A stretch of 64,000 nt of DNA, taken from G963674685 sp964591275 (lineage in GTDB: Bacteria > Lernaellota > Lernaellaia > JACKCT01). Each line of letters starts with the position of its first letter. The first letter of the stretch is position 1. A program made the translations under genes and the position numbers. Shown here piece by piece: positions 7,811 through 16,472 of the stretch. Location of the stretch: NCBI GenBank assembly GCA_964591275.1, contig CAZQAE010000009.1, positions 1 through 64,000 on the forward strand, read 5' to 3'. The notes beneath the pieces are model-generated. The model was not told where the DNA came from. It searched no databases and saw only the letters and a program-made list of their open reading frames with translations.

Positions 7811-9514
7811 TCAAGGCATTATGAATGGTTGAGAATACCGGGCTTTATTTCCCAGGCGGTCAGTCGTTTCGATAAGCGCCACGTGTGCGCCAGGATCAAG
7901 TTTCCAGTAAACCTTCGCTTTGGCAGCGCCGAGGCGTGGCCTAAAATCGACAAGCGCCAGTCGTCCGTCAACGAATACCCGGACGGAATCGCGGGAAAAT
8001 CCGCTGAGATCATCGCGCGCGTGAAACGAGATCGAGGGACCGCCTCCTTTAGCAACGCGAACATTTTCAATGCTCGGCGAGGTATCATCACGCAGTAGGC
8101 AGAAGCGTCCGAAGGCGTCCCCATCGGCGGATATAAAACGATGCGCCGGATCGTGAGCGGCGCCGAGGAATTTGGCATCCGCTCCATCCATGAAAAAGAC
8201 GCCCAGTCTTTTTGGATTGGCATCCTTTGCGTCGTATCTGAAGCGAACGCCGATTTTTCTTCGCAGGCGTACGCCGGGATCTGAAACATAATAGCAGGCG
8301 TCCGATGATGCGCTGCCTGATTGAATATCCACCAGCACCGGTTCGAAAAAGCTGTACTTATTTCCCACCAGCGCAAAAGCTCCTTCATTCACGTCGACCA
8401 CGCGATCATTGAAAAGCTCGTGCGCCCCCTGCCCGAGCGGCCAGGGACGTTTCGCGGAATCGGAGTCTTCTTCAACGAAGATCGAAAACTCGAGGCGATC
8501 AACCAACCCCGCAGCATCGGCTGCAACGAGTTCAACGTGGTGCGCCCCGGGGGAAAGGTCGTGAAAAGTTCCCTTGTCAGCCGATGAGAAGAAGGGAATC
8601 TCAACCGGATACGGATTATAAACGCGCATGTACTTTTTCCCGGCGGCCGCCTCGTCGTACTGCGTGAGCCACACATTCTGATCGATGTAGCCCCACTTTT
8701 CGTAGCGGGTTTCAAAATACGGCTGGTGGTCAACGAAAATCTTCATCGCGTAGGGATGATAACGTCGTCCTCCTTTTCGATTTTGGTCCGTAACATTCGC
8801 GCTGAGTCCGACGCGTCCCTTCACGCGCAGCGGCCCTGCCTTCGCTACGGAGGCCTTCGAGTAGGCCTTGGCGCGTCCACGCCCGTTAATACGCGATTTC
8901 AAATCGACAGGACTTAACATGATGCCGCGAATATTCGGCGCAACGGTGTCAATTATCGCAAAGCCGTTTGTAAGCGGATTGAGATTGACGAGATCGTCCT
9001 GCCTAATTTCAAAATGCAGATGCGCCGTCGAGGTCCCGGACTTGCCGCCGTATCCGATGATTTCCCCTTTGGCGACGGCAACGATCATTTCATCAGGCTC
9101 ATAATAATAATCGAGCCGCAACAGGCCGGTTTTTCTCCGAATCTCCGTGGCGACATTTTGCATTCGCTTGCTGAATCGGTTCAGGTGCGCATAAACCGCT
9201 ACCTTTCCTCCGGGCATCAGAATGTAAACGGCGTTGCCGTATCCGTATTCCGACGAACGAATTCGCATCAAAAGACCTTTTTCCACCGACACGATCGGAA
9301 CGCTCCCAACCTTGCCGAAGTGGGAAATGTCGATGCCTCCGTGCGGATGCCCGCTGCGCGGATCGCAAAAAACACCCGTCACTTCAATGCGACCTTTCAC
9401 GGGCCACAGATAGCCGTCCTCGCTTTGCGCCAAAACCGACGGCGCTGAAAAAACGGCGGCGAGAACAATGATCAAAACCGGGATTGCCAATATCCAAAAG
9501 TGATCTTTTTGCAT
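7811..9514 (-). CDS. M23 (LytM) family peptidase with C-terminal beta domains
   Basis: Signal peptide (residues 1-29, ending VLAQ), then an M23 domain at about 35-190. The zinc site is visible as HPHGGIDI (H and D ligands) and HLHFEIR (HxH), so it should be catalytically competent against peptidoglycan cross-bridges or stem peptides. About 370 residues of beta-rich sequence follow, with bacterial Ig-like features near the end (SGFSRDSVRVFVDGRLALVD). These may position the enzyme on the wall or on partner proteins. Periplasmic. M23 proteins in this arrangement often act in cell separation or envelope remodelling; the substrate is not deducible. Confidence 0.82.
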   Translation of the reverse strand: MQKDHFWILAIPVLIIVLAAVFSAPSVLAQSEDGYLWPVKGRIEVTGVFCDPRSGHPHGGIDISHFGKVGSVPIVSVEKGLLMRIRSSEYGYGNAVYILMPGGKVAVYAHLNRFSKRMQNVATEIRRKTGLLRLDYYYEPDEMIVAVAKGEIIGYGGKSGTSTAHLHFEIRQDDLVNLNPLTNGFAIIDTVAPNIRGIMLSPVDLKSRINGRGRAKAYSKASVAKAGPLRVKGRVGLSANVTDQNRKGGRRYHPYAMKIFVDHQPYFETRYEKWGYIDQNVWLTQYDEAAAGKKYMRVYNPYPVEIPFFSSADKGTFHDLSPGAHHVELVAADAAGLVDRLEFSIFVEEDSDSAKRPWPLGQGAHELFNDRVVDVNEGAFALVGNKYSFFEPVLVDIQSGSASSDACYYVSDPGVRLRRKIGVRFRYDAKDANPKRLGVFFMDGADAKFLGAAHDPAHRFISADGDAFGRFCLLRDDTSPSIENVRVAKGGGPSISFHARDDLSGFSRDSVRVFVDGRLALVDFRPRLGAAKAKVYWKLDPGAHVALIETTDRLGNKARYSQPFIMP

Positions 9515-9765
9515 TACGCGACGCCTTGTGTGAGCCTGTGTGATTCAAAGAACCATAAAATCGGTCCTTTGGCTTTCAGGCCCCTCAGGATTGTAACGAC
9601 TCATCGAAATTTCGTCGAGAAGGCGTTGTGTCCAGCCAGTCAAAAAATAATTTTCTTCCGAAAAAGATCGACGGCCTGGCTTCAATGGATTTTTATTATA
9701 GACAGGCGTGTGCTAGTATCTAGCAGGATTGTTCATGGGGGCAAATCGATGAATGAGTTCCAACT

Positions 9766-10617
9766 ATGCTGTTGATCACGTCACTTGTCATTGCAGCGAT
9801 TCTCTGCGTAGCCCTGTCATACTTCCAGCTCCAGTTTCGGCATATGGGCGAGCAGCGCGTCCAGGCGACTGCGGAAAAAGCGGAAAGTCTGATCGACGCC
9901 GATCCTTACCGCGCCGAGCGGGTTATCAATCAATCGCTTCGGCTCAACGGATGGGACTACCATGGTTATCTTTTTCATCAAAAAGCCAACAAGGCTTTTA
10001 TGATCGGACAAGCAGTCCCGAAGATCGTCATCCTAACAAGGATGTTGCGCCTGACGCCGGAAAAAAATTTTCCATGGATGCTCCCTTTGTTTTTGCTATT
10101 GGGCGATATCTACCTGACGCAGGGAAAGAACACAAAGGCCGGGCGTCTTTTTGAAGACACGCTGAGTTTCATTGGCGGCTACGGGCAGGACATTCCTTAT
10201 GCCGAAAAATCCATACAAATGTCGCGAATCCACTCCTATCAGGCCGCACTGGAACAGCGAAAGCGAAATCACAGAAGCGCCATCAAATATCATCTGACCG
10301 CCTACATCGAAGAATTAGCTTCCTTGAAAGGCGCCGGAAACGAGAAAAGCTTCGATGAGAAATTTCCTTATCGCGAGGATTCGTTTCTGACCGACAGCTT
10401 AACGGCGTTGGACCGAAGTGATGATGTCAAAAAGATTGTCGAGATTGTCAACAAAACAGTTCGAAACTCGCAGGGAAGAATCAACGTCGAGATATTGAGC
10501 CGCGACCTGGACGGCTTCTTTGTCGGCGTCACCAGAAACGAAGAAACAGATTTCGAGGTGGGCAAGGATATCATCCAAAAAGCTCTGATTCGTTTCGGAA
10601 AAGAGGACAGCGAATAA
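9766..10617 (+). CDS. Membrane-anchored TPR-like protein
   Basis: An N-terminal membrane helix (residues 1-20) followed by a wholly helical domain with TPR-like pairs. ATAEKAESLIDADPYRAERVINQSL is one; FLLLGDIYLTQGKNTKAGRLFEDTL and the HRSAIKYHLTAYIEEL helix are others. Such proteins usually act as scaffolds; no partner can be named. The stop is one base from the start of the downstream DUF4177-like gene, so they are co-translated. Confidence 0.6.
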   Translation: MLLITSLVIAAILCVALSYFQLQFRHMGEQRVQATAEKAESLIDADPYRAERVINQSLRLNGWDYHGYLFHQKANKAFMIGQAVPKIVILTRMLRLTPEKNFPWMLPLFLLLGDIYLTQGKNTKAGRLFEDTLSFIGGYGQDIPYAEKSIQMSRIHSYQAALEQRKRNHRSAIKYHLTAYIEELASLKGAGNEKSFDEKFPYREDSFLTDSLTALDRSDDVKKIVEIVNKTVRNSQGRINVEILSRDLDGFFVGVTRNEETDFEVGKDIIQKALIRFGKEDSE

Positions 10618-10618
10618 A

Positions 10619-10816
10619 ATGTTGCGCTGCCAGGTGCGAGAATGCTCAGTCGTCACCGAAGAAGATCTGACGGTCATCATCAACGAAATGATCTCGAGCG
10701 GCTATGAATTCGACGGATTGTACTTTGCCATGCGCGACAATTCAAAGCGCCCATCCATGGCCTTTCTGACATTCTATCGTGAAGAACCGGAGAACCAGTC
10801 AGACGCAGACGAATAA
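10619..10816 (+). CDS. Small DUF4177-like protein, 65 aa
   Basis: A short alpha/beta protein: strand, helix (TEEDLTVIINEMISSGYEF), then two strands. The layout, with a helix followed by a GYEF/GWEL-type turn and a hydrophobic strand ending in FYRE, matches the DUF4177 type of small protein. No catalytic residues are evident. It starts one base after the upstream TPR gene, with AGAGGA inside that gene as its ribosome-binding site. Confidence 0.5.
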   Translation: MLRCQVRECSVVTEEDLTVIINEMISSGYEFDGLYFAMRDNSKRPSMAFLTFYREEPENQSDADE

Positions 10817-10867
10817 AATCAGGCGATCTGAATAAAATAAATGTCGCGGCTGGAGTCCGCCACAATA

Positions 10868-10911
10868 GGCTGAACCCCAACCCTGAACCCTAACCACGAA
10901 TCACTGACCTC
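10868..10911. repeat. GGGTTCA heptamer run with flanks shared with 7150-7190
   Basis: The minus strand carries GGGTTCA, GGGTTGG and GGTTCAG in tandem. The plus-strand flanks are AGGCTGAACCCC and ATCACTGACC. Almost the same flanks enclose the GGGTTTG run at 7150-7190, so the two are copies of one dispersed element. The right end reaches into the 3' end of the pseudouridine synthase gene. Confidence 0.6.
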
Positions 10912-11644
10912 TGATCAAGTATTTCTTCGCGTCTTCAAGTATCTGTTTGGTCATGACGTTTGCCCAGATGTCCGGCGGTGGTGCGACGACGACGATGCTT
11001 TCTTTTCGCGTCGGGTGCGAAAAGCGCAGTCGACATGAATGCAGGGCGATCATATTTCCGAAACCGCTTTTTGCGCCATAGCGTCTGTCTCCCGCCACCG
11101 GGTATCCGGCGTGAGCCATCTGCACGCGCACCTGATGACTCCTGCCCGTTTCCAGCCTGACGGCCAGAAGCGACAGTTCTTTCACACTGGTTAGTAGTTC
11201 GTATTCGCAGGCGATGTACCTGGCTCCCTTGAATCCCTTGTCGACCATGCGACTCGTATTCCTGGCGGCGTTTTTCGCGATCCATCCTTCAAGCCGCCTC
11301 TTTTCAACATCAGGCCGGCCTTCGACAACCGCAAGATACTCCTTGTGAATCAACCCTTCGCGCATCTGTTCTGATAGTCTTGAAGCCCCTTTGCTCGTCC
11401 TGGCCATCAGCACAAGCCCCGAGGAAGGGCGGTCGATCCTGTGGACCGCGCTCAAGTACACATTTCCCGGCTTGGCGTCCCTTTTTGCGATGAAATTCTT
11501 GACGATATCGATCAGGCAGGGATCGCCGCTCCTGTCGGATTGCGTAGGTATTCCCGGAAGTTTCACAACGACGATGACGTGGTTGTCTTCATGGACCAGG
11601 TGCGGCGTTTCGTTGCCTGCGCCTTTGGCGATATTCAAATCCAA
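10901..11644 (-). CDS. RluA-family pseudouridine synthase
   Basis: Converts specific uridines in rRNA or tRNA to pseudouridine. The family signature HRIDRPSSGLVL is near residues 68-79 and includes the catalytic Asp. The later RLETGRSHQVRVQMAHAGYPVAGDRRYG block is the conserved C-terminal motif. It has 247 residues and no N-terminal S4 domain, which places it nearer the RluA/TruC-like short forms than RluD. The target site cannot be told from sequence. Transcribed alone; the palindrome at 11809-11845 lies about 165 bases upstream. Confidence 0.85.
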   Translation of the reverse strand: MDLNIAKGAGNETPHLVHEDNHVIVVVKLPGIPTQSDRSGDPCLIDIVKNFIAKRDAKPGNVYLSAVHRIDRPSSGLVLMARTSKGASRLSEQMREGLIHKEYLAVVEGRPDVEKRRLEGWIAKNAARNTSRMVDKGFKGARYIACEYELLTSVKELSLLAVRLETGRSHQVRVQMAHAGYPVAGDRRYGAKSGFGNMIALHSCRLRFSHPTRKESIVVVAPPPDIWANVMTKQILEDAKKYLIRGQ

Positions 11645-11808
11645 ATGAGCCTCGTTTCCATTCGATCAAATCCCTGGTGCGCCCCGGCCCGCCCGATCCG
11701 CGAGGGAGCCTTGCCGAAGAACAAAGCGCCCGGCAATCGTTTGTTCCCTGGCGTGTTTGGCAACGACTCGGAAGTTGTTCCCATAATGACCACAAACAAA
11801 TAACCACT

Positions 11809-11845
11809 ATATATGGTATGTATAATTAATATTAATACCATATAT
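11809..11845. promoter_or_regulatory. AT-rich 11-bp inverted repeat
   Basis: ATATATGGTAT, a 15-base AT-only spacer apart from its first G, then the exact complement ATACCATATAT. The sequence is far more AT-rich than its surroundings. It lies between dnaK and the pseudouridine synthase gene, both transcribed leftward, so it could be an operator for the latter. It has no T-run that would make it a terminator. Confidence 0.4.
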
Positions 11846-11956
11846 CTGGCACTAGCCCACAATACAGTCCGTCGCTTTGAAAGGACGATATATTGAAATG
11901 ACTCCACACGAGTTTTTTGGTGTTAACTAAGGCACTCTGTCTTGCACAGCGAATGT

Positions 11957-13855
11957 TTAAAAGTCGTCGTCGAAATCATCAAAGTCGTCGTCGAAATCAT
12001 CCTCTTCACCGGCTCCCTCTTCTCCACCTCCGGATATCTCCGCACCGGAGTAACCGCCCGCGTACATTGTCTCAGCCAGTTTATGGGATGCCTTGTTGAG
12101 TTCTTCGATGGCAGACCTGATGGCCCGGATATCGCTGCCTTCCAGGGTTTCCTTTAACTCTGAAATTGCGGCTTCGATCTGGTCCATTTCTCTGTCGGAC
12201 AGACGGTCGGCGTATTCTCTCATGGACTTTTCTGCCGTGTAAATCAATCCGTCGGCGTTGTTTTTCAACTCGGCCAGTTCGCGGCGACGCATATCGTCCT
12301 CGCGCGCCTCCTCGGCGTCGCGAATCATGCCGTCGATATCGCCTTCCTTGAGTCCGGATCCGCCGATAATCTGAATGAACTGCTTTTTGCCGGTCCCGAG
12401 ATCTTTTGCGCCCACGTGAACGATGCCGTTGGCGTCGATGTCAAAGGTCACCTCGACCTGCGGAATCCCCCGAGGCGCGGGCGGTATTCCAACCAGTTCA
12501 AAGCGACCAAGACTGCTATTGGAGTCGGCCATTTCCCGCTCGCCTTGCAGAACGTGCACGGTAACCGCAGGCTGATTATCGGCCGCGGTGGAAAAAACCT
12601 GGCTCTTTTTGGTCGGTATCGTTGTATTTTTTTCAATGATTCTCGTGAAAACGCCGCCTTTGGTCTCGATTCCGAGAGACAACGGGGTCACATCGAGAAG
12701 CAAAACATCCTTAACTTCGCCGCGAAGAACCGCGCCCTGAACAGCGGCGCCCACGGCCACGACTTCGTCGGGATTGATGCCGACGTAGGGTTCTTTTCCG
12801 AATATTTCCCTGACTTTCTGCTGCACCAAGGGCATTCTTGTCATGCCACCAACGAGAATAATACGATCCAGTTGATCTGCGGGCATCTCCGCGTCTTTGA
12901 TGGCGATTTCGCACGGGGCCGTCAGTCTATCGACCAGATCCTGAACCAGTTTTTCGAGAGTTTCGCGCGTCATCTTGATGTTCAGATGCTTCGGTCCGCC
13001 TTCATCTGCGGTGATAAAGGGGAGATTGACGTCGGTTTCGGTTACGGAAGACAGCTCATGCTTGGCTTTTTCCGAGGCTTCCTTCAAACGCTGAAGGGCC
13101 ATTTTATCCTGAGTCAGGTCGATTCCCGTTTGATCCTTGAACTCGGCAACGAGATGTTGGATAATTCTCTGATCGAAGTCTTCGCCGCCCAGGAATGTGT
13201 CGCCGTTGGTGCTTTTGACTTCAAAAACTCCGTCGTTTATCTCCAGGACGGAAATGTCGAAAGTTCCGCCGCCGAGATCGAAAACGGCCACGGTTTCCTC
13301 GGCTTTTGATTCCAGCCCGTAGGCCAGCGAAGCCGCCGTCGGCTCGTTGATGATGCGCAGCACATTCAAACCGGCAATCGTGCCGCCGTCTTTTGTGGCT
13401 TGCCTTTGGGCATCATCGAAATATGCGGGAACAGTGATGACCGCATCGGTGACTTCCTCACCGAGGTAATCTTCCGCCGTCTGTTTCATCTTTTCGAGGA
13501 TCATCGCCTGCATCTGCGCCGGATTGTAGCCTTTGCCCGAAACTTCAATCCACGCGTCTCCATTGTCAGCGGGAACGATTTTATAAGGCACCATTTTCAT
13601 GGAGCGCTGTATTTCCGGACTGTTGAACTTCCGACCAATAAGTCGCTTGATGGCATGGACGGTATTCTCAGGATTTGTAATGGCTTGACGCTTTGCGACT
13701 TGGCCGACCGGCCTTTCCCCATTCTCCGCAAATGCCACCATGGACGGCGTCGTTCGGGATCCTTCAGAATTCGCAATGACAACCGGCTCGCCAGCTTCCA
13801 TCAAAGCGACGCATGAGTTTGTCGTTCCCAAGTCGATTCCAATGCTCTTGCTCAT
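11957..13855 (-). CDS. dnaK: Chaperone DnaK (Hsp70)
   Basis: Full-length Hsp70 of 632 residues. The ATPase domain begins IGIDLGTTNSCVALM and contains VFDLGGGTFDISVLE and ILVGGMTRMPLVQQ. The substrate-binding domain contains LLLDVTPLSLGIETKGG, and the C-terminal tail is acidic and Phe/Asp-rich (EEDDFDDDFDDFDDDF), as usual for bacterial DnaK. ATP-driven folding and refolding of client proteins with DnaJ and GrpE. I chose ATG 13855 (GGAG six bases upstream) over the upstream GTG. grpE lies directly upstream; dnaJ and hrcA are not in the window. Confidence 0.97.
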   Translation of the reverse strand: MSKSIGIDLGTTNSCVALMEAGEPVVIANSEGSRTTPSMVAFAENGERPVGQVAKRQAITNPENTVHAIKRLIGRKFNSPEIQRSMKMVPYKIVPADNGDAWIEVSGKGYNPAQMQAMILEKMKQTAEDYLGEEVTDAVITVPAYFDDAQRQATKDGGTIAGLNVLRIINEPTAASLAYGLESKAEETVAVFDLGGGTFDISVLEINDGVFEVKSTNGDTFLGGEDFDQRIIQHLVAEFKDQTGIDLTQDKMALQRLKEASEKAKHELSSVTETDVNLPFITADEGGPKHLNIKMTRETLEKLVQDLVDRLTAPCEIAIKDAEMPADQLDRIILVGGMTRMPLVQQKVREIFGKEPYVGINPDEVVAVGAAVQGAVLRGEVKDVLLLDVTPLSLGIETKGGVFTRIIEKNTTIPTKKSQVFSTAADNQPAVTVHVLQGEREMADSNSSLGRFELVGIPPAPRGIPQVEVTFDIDANGIVHVGAKDLGTGKKQFIQIIGGSGLKEGDIDGMIRDAEEAREDDMRRRELAELKNNADGLIYTAEKSMREYADRLSDREMDQIEAAISELKETLEGSDIRAIRSAIEELNKASHKLAETMYAGGYSGAEISGGGEEGAGEEDDFDDDFDDFDDDF

Positions 13856-13909
13856 GGAATTCTCCACCTCCGGTCAGCTTCCCCACCTGCATCAGGGAAA
13901 ACAGCCAAT

Positions 13910-13938
13910 AAAATAATTGAACTTGACTTTTCGGTCAA
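13910..13938 (-). promoter_or_regulatory. Sigma-70-type promoter of dnaK
   Basis: On the minus strand TTGACC, 17 bases, TATTTT, about 55 bases before the dnaK ATG. The -35 lies in a CTTGAC-N6-GTCAAG palindrome (13922-13939), a possible operator. There is no CIRCE element, so control by HrcA is not supported. Confidence 0.5.
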
Positions 13939-14155
13939 GCAATCTATCCACTTTGGAAGCTCAAACTTTTGCAGTCCCACACGTCCAATTTGTCGCTTCC
14001 ACAACCGTGTCAGCATGCTACCCAATCGAACATAACGCCATCCAATTTTTTCGCTCCCAGCGATCAAATTTTGGCGTAAACCTACAAAATCCTTATCCTA
14101 ATAACGCTTTCGAGCCAACTTTGCAACCAAAATAAATTAGACGGAAAATTTGCCA

Positions 14156-14992
14156 TTAGCCTTCGTGACTTTCATGTTTTTTCGAAGTCGCTGAAACCAC
14201 AACTTTCGCTGGCCTTAGTAATCTTCCGTGAAGCAGATATCCCTTCCGGTATTGAGCTATCACCCGATTCGGTTCGACTTCGTCAGTGACCACGCTGGCC
14301 ATGGCCTCATGATAGGTGGGATCGAAGGTATGACCTTCGGCGTTAATACCCTGAACACCATTTTCGTCCAGTGTTTGTCGTAGTTGCAGCAGAATCAAGC
14401 GCACGCCTTCAATCAGCGCCTTCGGGTCCGTCGTGGCGTTGGCGTGTGAAAGAGCGCGTTCAAAGTTATCGATGACAGGCAAAACGGAGCTGATCAGATT
14501 CTCATTGGAAAACTGCACCATTTTCTCTTTGTCGCGCTCAATCCTTTTTTTGAAATTTTCAAATTCGGCCTTCATGTGAACGAGACGCTCACTCAATTCC
14601 TGTATCCGCCCCTCTTTTTCTTTGAGGGCCGTTTCGTCGATGACGGATTCGTCTTTTTTATCGAAGAGGAAGCTTTTTAAAAGCAAGGCCTCTTTCTCAA
14701 GATTTTTTTCTTCTTCCAGCAGTTTGGAAAGAATTCCCAGTTCGTCGTCGATTTCCTCGTCTTCTATGCTTAGGTCGATATGCTGTTTGGGCTTGGCCGG
14801 GGATTTCTCGTCCTCACGAAGCCACTGAAGAAATTCATCTGCGTCTTCAGAGGGATGCCCATTCTCTGCTTTCTTTTTTTCGCTCTTTTTATCCTTGGCC
14901 GTCTTCTGGATATTTTCAACGGCTCTTAGAGCCTCTTCAAAAACAGAAGATGGAATGTCGGATTTGAAGCTTTCGGCCTTATCGTCCGGCAC
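14156..14992 (-). CDS. grpE: Nucleotide exchange factor GrpE with long N-terminal extension
   Basis: The C-terminal 150 residues are GrpE: a long helix (KAEFENFKKRIERDKEKMVQF), VLPVIDNFERAL, GVQGINAEGHTFDPTYHEA and the GYLLHGRLLRPAKVVVS beta domain. GrpE releases ADP from DnaK. The first 125 residues are an extra acidic, Lys/Glu-rich helical stretch about 80 residues longer than in E. coli GrpE. Its role is unknown; it could extend the thermosensing coiled coil. It precedes dnaK in the same orientation with a 300-base gap that contains its own promoter, so dnaK can be expressed apart from grpE. Confidence 0.93.
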   Translation of the reverse strand: MPDDKAESFKSDIPSSVFEEALRAVENIQKTAKDKKSEKKKAENGHPSEDADEFLQWLREDEKSPAKPKQHIDLSIEDEEIDDELGILSKLLEEEKNLEKEALLLKSFLFDKKDESVIDETALKEKEGRIQELSERLVHMKAEFENFKKRIERDKEKMVQFSNENLISSVLPVIDNFERALSHANATTDPKALIEGVRLILLQLRQTLDENGVQGINAEGHTFDPTYHEAMASVVTDEVEPNRVIAQYRKGYLLHGRLLRPAKVVVSATSKKHESHEG

Positions 14993-15038
14993 TGAAATTT
15001 CCTTTATATTTCTTCATATTTTCTCTACAAACGTCCGA

Positions 15039-15067
15039 TTTTTAACGGCTTAGCTAAAAAATGTCAA
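15039..15067 (-). promoter_or_regulatory. Sigma-70-type promoter of grpE
   Basis: Perfect -35 TTGACA, 17 bases, then TAAAAA (four of six matches), about 50 bases upstream of the grpE start on the minus strand. It lies back to back with the putative rocD promoter, so the 150-base gap is a divergent control region. Confidence 0.55.
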
Positions 15068-15088
15068 GGAAGCAAAGCACCACTTGAA

Positions 15089-15118
15089 TTGACATTCTCC
15101 ACCATTTTTCCCTAATCT
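15089..15118 (+). promoter_or_regulatory. Possible promoter of rocD
   Basis: TTGACA, an 18-base spacer and TAATCT (three of six matches), about 85 bases upstream of the first rocD ATG. Only the -35 is strong. Confidence 0.35.
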
Positions 15119-15200
15119 TAAGAGCTCGCTTTCAACAAAGTTGAAATTGAAAATTATCTTTGGCCGTCATTTTTCGCCGCACAATGCAGAATTGAAAACA

Positions 15201-16445
15201 ATGGAGAAAACAATGGAGAAAACAATGGATTCCAATCAACTGATAAATATGGCGGATTTATTCGGAGCTCATAACTACAAACCCCTTCCTATCGTGATCT
15301 CTCGGGCTCTTGGCGTATGGATGTGGAGCGTTGAAGGTGAAAAGTATCTGGACATGCTTTCGGCTTACAGCGCAGTGTCTCTGGGTCACTGTCACCCTGA
15401 TCTCGTCAGTGTTCTTAGCGATCAGGCCTCAAAACTGTGCATCACTAGCCGGGCATTCCATTCCGACCAGTTGGGACAATTCGCCAAAGAGCTGTGTGAG
15501 TTGACGGGCATGACCATGATGCTGCCCATGAACACGGGGGCTGAGGCTGTTGAGACGGCAATAAAATCCGCCAGAAAATGGGCCTACATAAAAAAGGGCA
15601 TTGACCTCGACCAGGCGGAAATTATTTGCTGCCGCAACAACTTCCACGGGCGCACAACAACGATTGTCAGTTTTTCCTCCGACGATTTGTGTCGAAAATA
15701 TTTCGGCCCTTTCACACCCGGATTTGTTCTTGTTGATTACGGCGATGCGGAAGCCATCGCTAAGGCTATCACGCCGCAAACCTGCGCAGTGCTTGTTGAA
15801 CCCATCCAGGGAGAGGCTGGGGTTCTTATTCCCCCAAACGGTTATCTGAAAGAACTCAGGCGAATCTGCGACGAAAACAATGTGTTATTAATGCTCGACG
15901 AAATTCAAACAGGATTAGGACGCTGTGGAAAGTTATTCGCTTACGAACACGAAGACATTGTTCCCGATGTTCTCATACTCGGCAAAGCGCTTGGCGGCGG
16001 CATTTACCCGGTCAGCGCCGTGCTTGCAAGTGAGGATATTTTGGGACTGTTTACGCCTGGTGAACACGGATCGACTTTCGGCGGCAATCCTCTGGCCTGC
16101 GCGTGCGCCAGAGAAGCCATAAAAATTATTGTTCGGGAAAAATTGCCTCAGCGAGCGCAGGAACTTGGCGAGCGTCTGCAAAATGGACTTCGCAAAATTA
16201 ACAATCCGCAGATAAAAGAAGTTCGCGGCAAAGGCCTATTAACGGCGGTGGAATTTCATACAGGAAAAACAAACGCTCGCCAATATTGTCACCGACTGAT
16301 GAAAAACGGCATTCTTGCCAAAGAAACGCACGAGACGACTGTTCGTTTTGCTCCGCCGCTCGTTATTACGGAAGATGAAATAGACTGGGCCCTGGATCGG
16401 ATCACACAAGCTTTTCAGGCAGACCCCAATGACTCCGTCGGATGA
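15201..16445 (+). CDS. rocD: Ornithine aminotransferase (ornithine--oxo-acid transaminase)
   Basis: Class III PLP-dependent aminotransferase. It moves the delta-amino group of ornithine to 2-oxoglutarate, giving glutamate semialdehyde, a link between arginine and proline metabolism. Family features: GAHNYKPLPIVISRALGVW and LSAYSAVSLGHCHP near the N-terminus, MNTGAEAVETAIKSARKW, LLMLDEIQTGLGR, and the PLP Lys in LILGKALGGGIYPVSA. An acetylornithine aminotransferase is the main alternative, but the GAHNY start favours RocD. Three ATGs (15201, 15213, 15225) lie in a 12-bp direct repeat. Each of the last two has GGAG at the right distance, so translation probably starts at 15213 or 15225. Confidence 0.88.
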   Translation: MEKTMEKTMDSNQLINMADLFGAHNYKPLPIVISRALGVWMWSVEGEKYLDMLSAYSAVSLGHCHPDLVSVLSDQASKLCITSRAFHSDQLGQFAKELCELTGMTMMLPMNTGAEAVETAIKSARKWAYIKKGIDLDQAEIICCRNNFHGRTTTIVSFSSDDLCRKYFGPFTPGFVLVDYGDAEAIAKAITPQTCAVLVEPIQGEAGVLIPPNGYLKELRRICDENNVLLMLDEIQTGLGRCGKLFAYEHEDIVPDVLILGKALGGGIYPVSAVLASEDILGLFTPGEHGSTFGGNPLACACAREAIKIIVREKLPQRAQELGERLQNGLRKINNPQIKEVRGKGLLTAVEFHTGKTNARQYCHRLMKNGILAKETHETTVRFAPPLVITEDEIDWALDRITQAFQADPNDSVG

Positions 16446-16472
16446 AAGTTTTCGTCTTCTGACTTAAAAACC

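Noticed and set aside
11635..11907. 90-codon minus-strand frame with a hydrophobic start, before the pseudouridine synthase
   Set aside because: It spans the AT-rich palindrome and overlaps the synthase start region; no ribosome-binding site and no family character.
12416..13309. Plus-strand open frame of 297 codons
   Set aside because: Antisense shadow of dnaK.
14993..15140. CIRCE (TTAGCACTC-N9-GAGTGCTAA) upstream of grpE
   Set aside because: No sequence close to it is present in this gap or upstream of dnaK.
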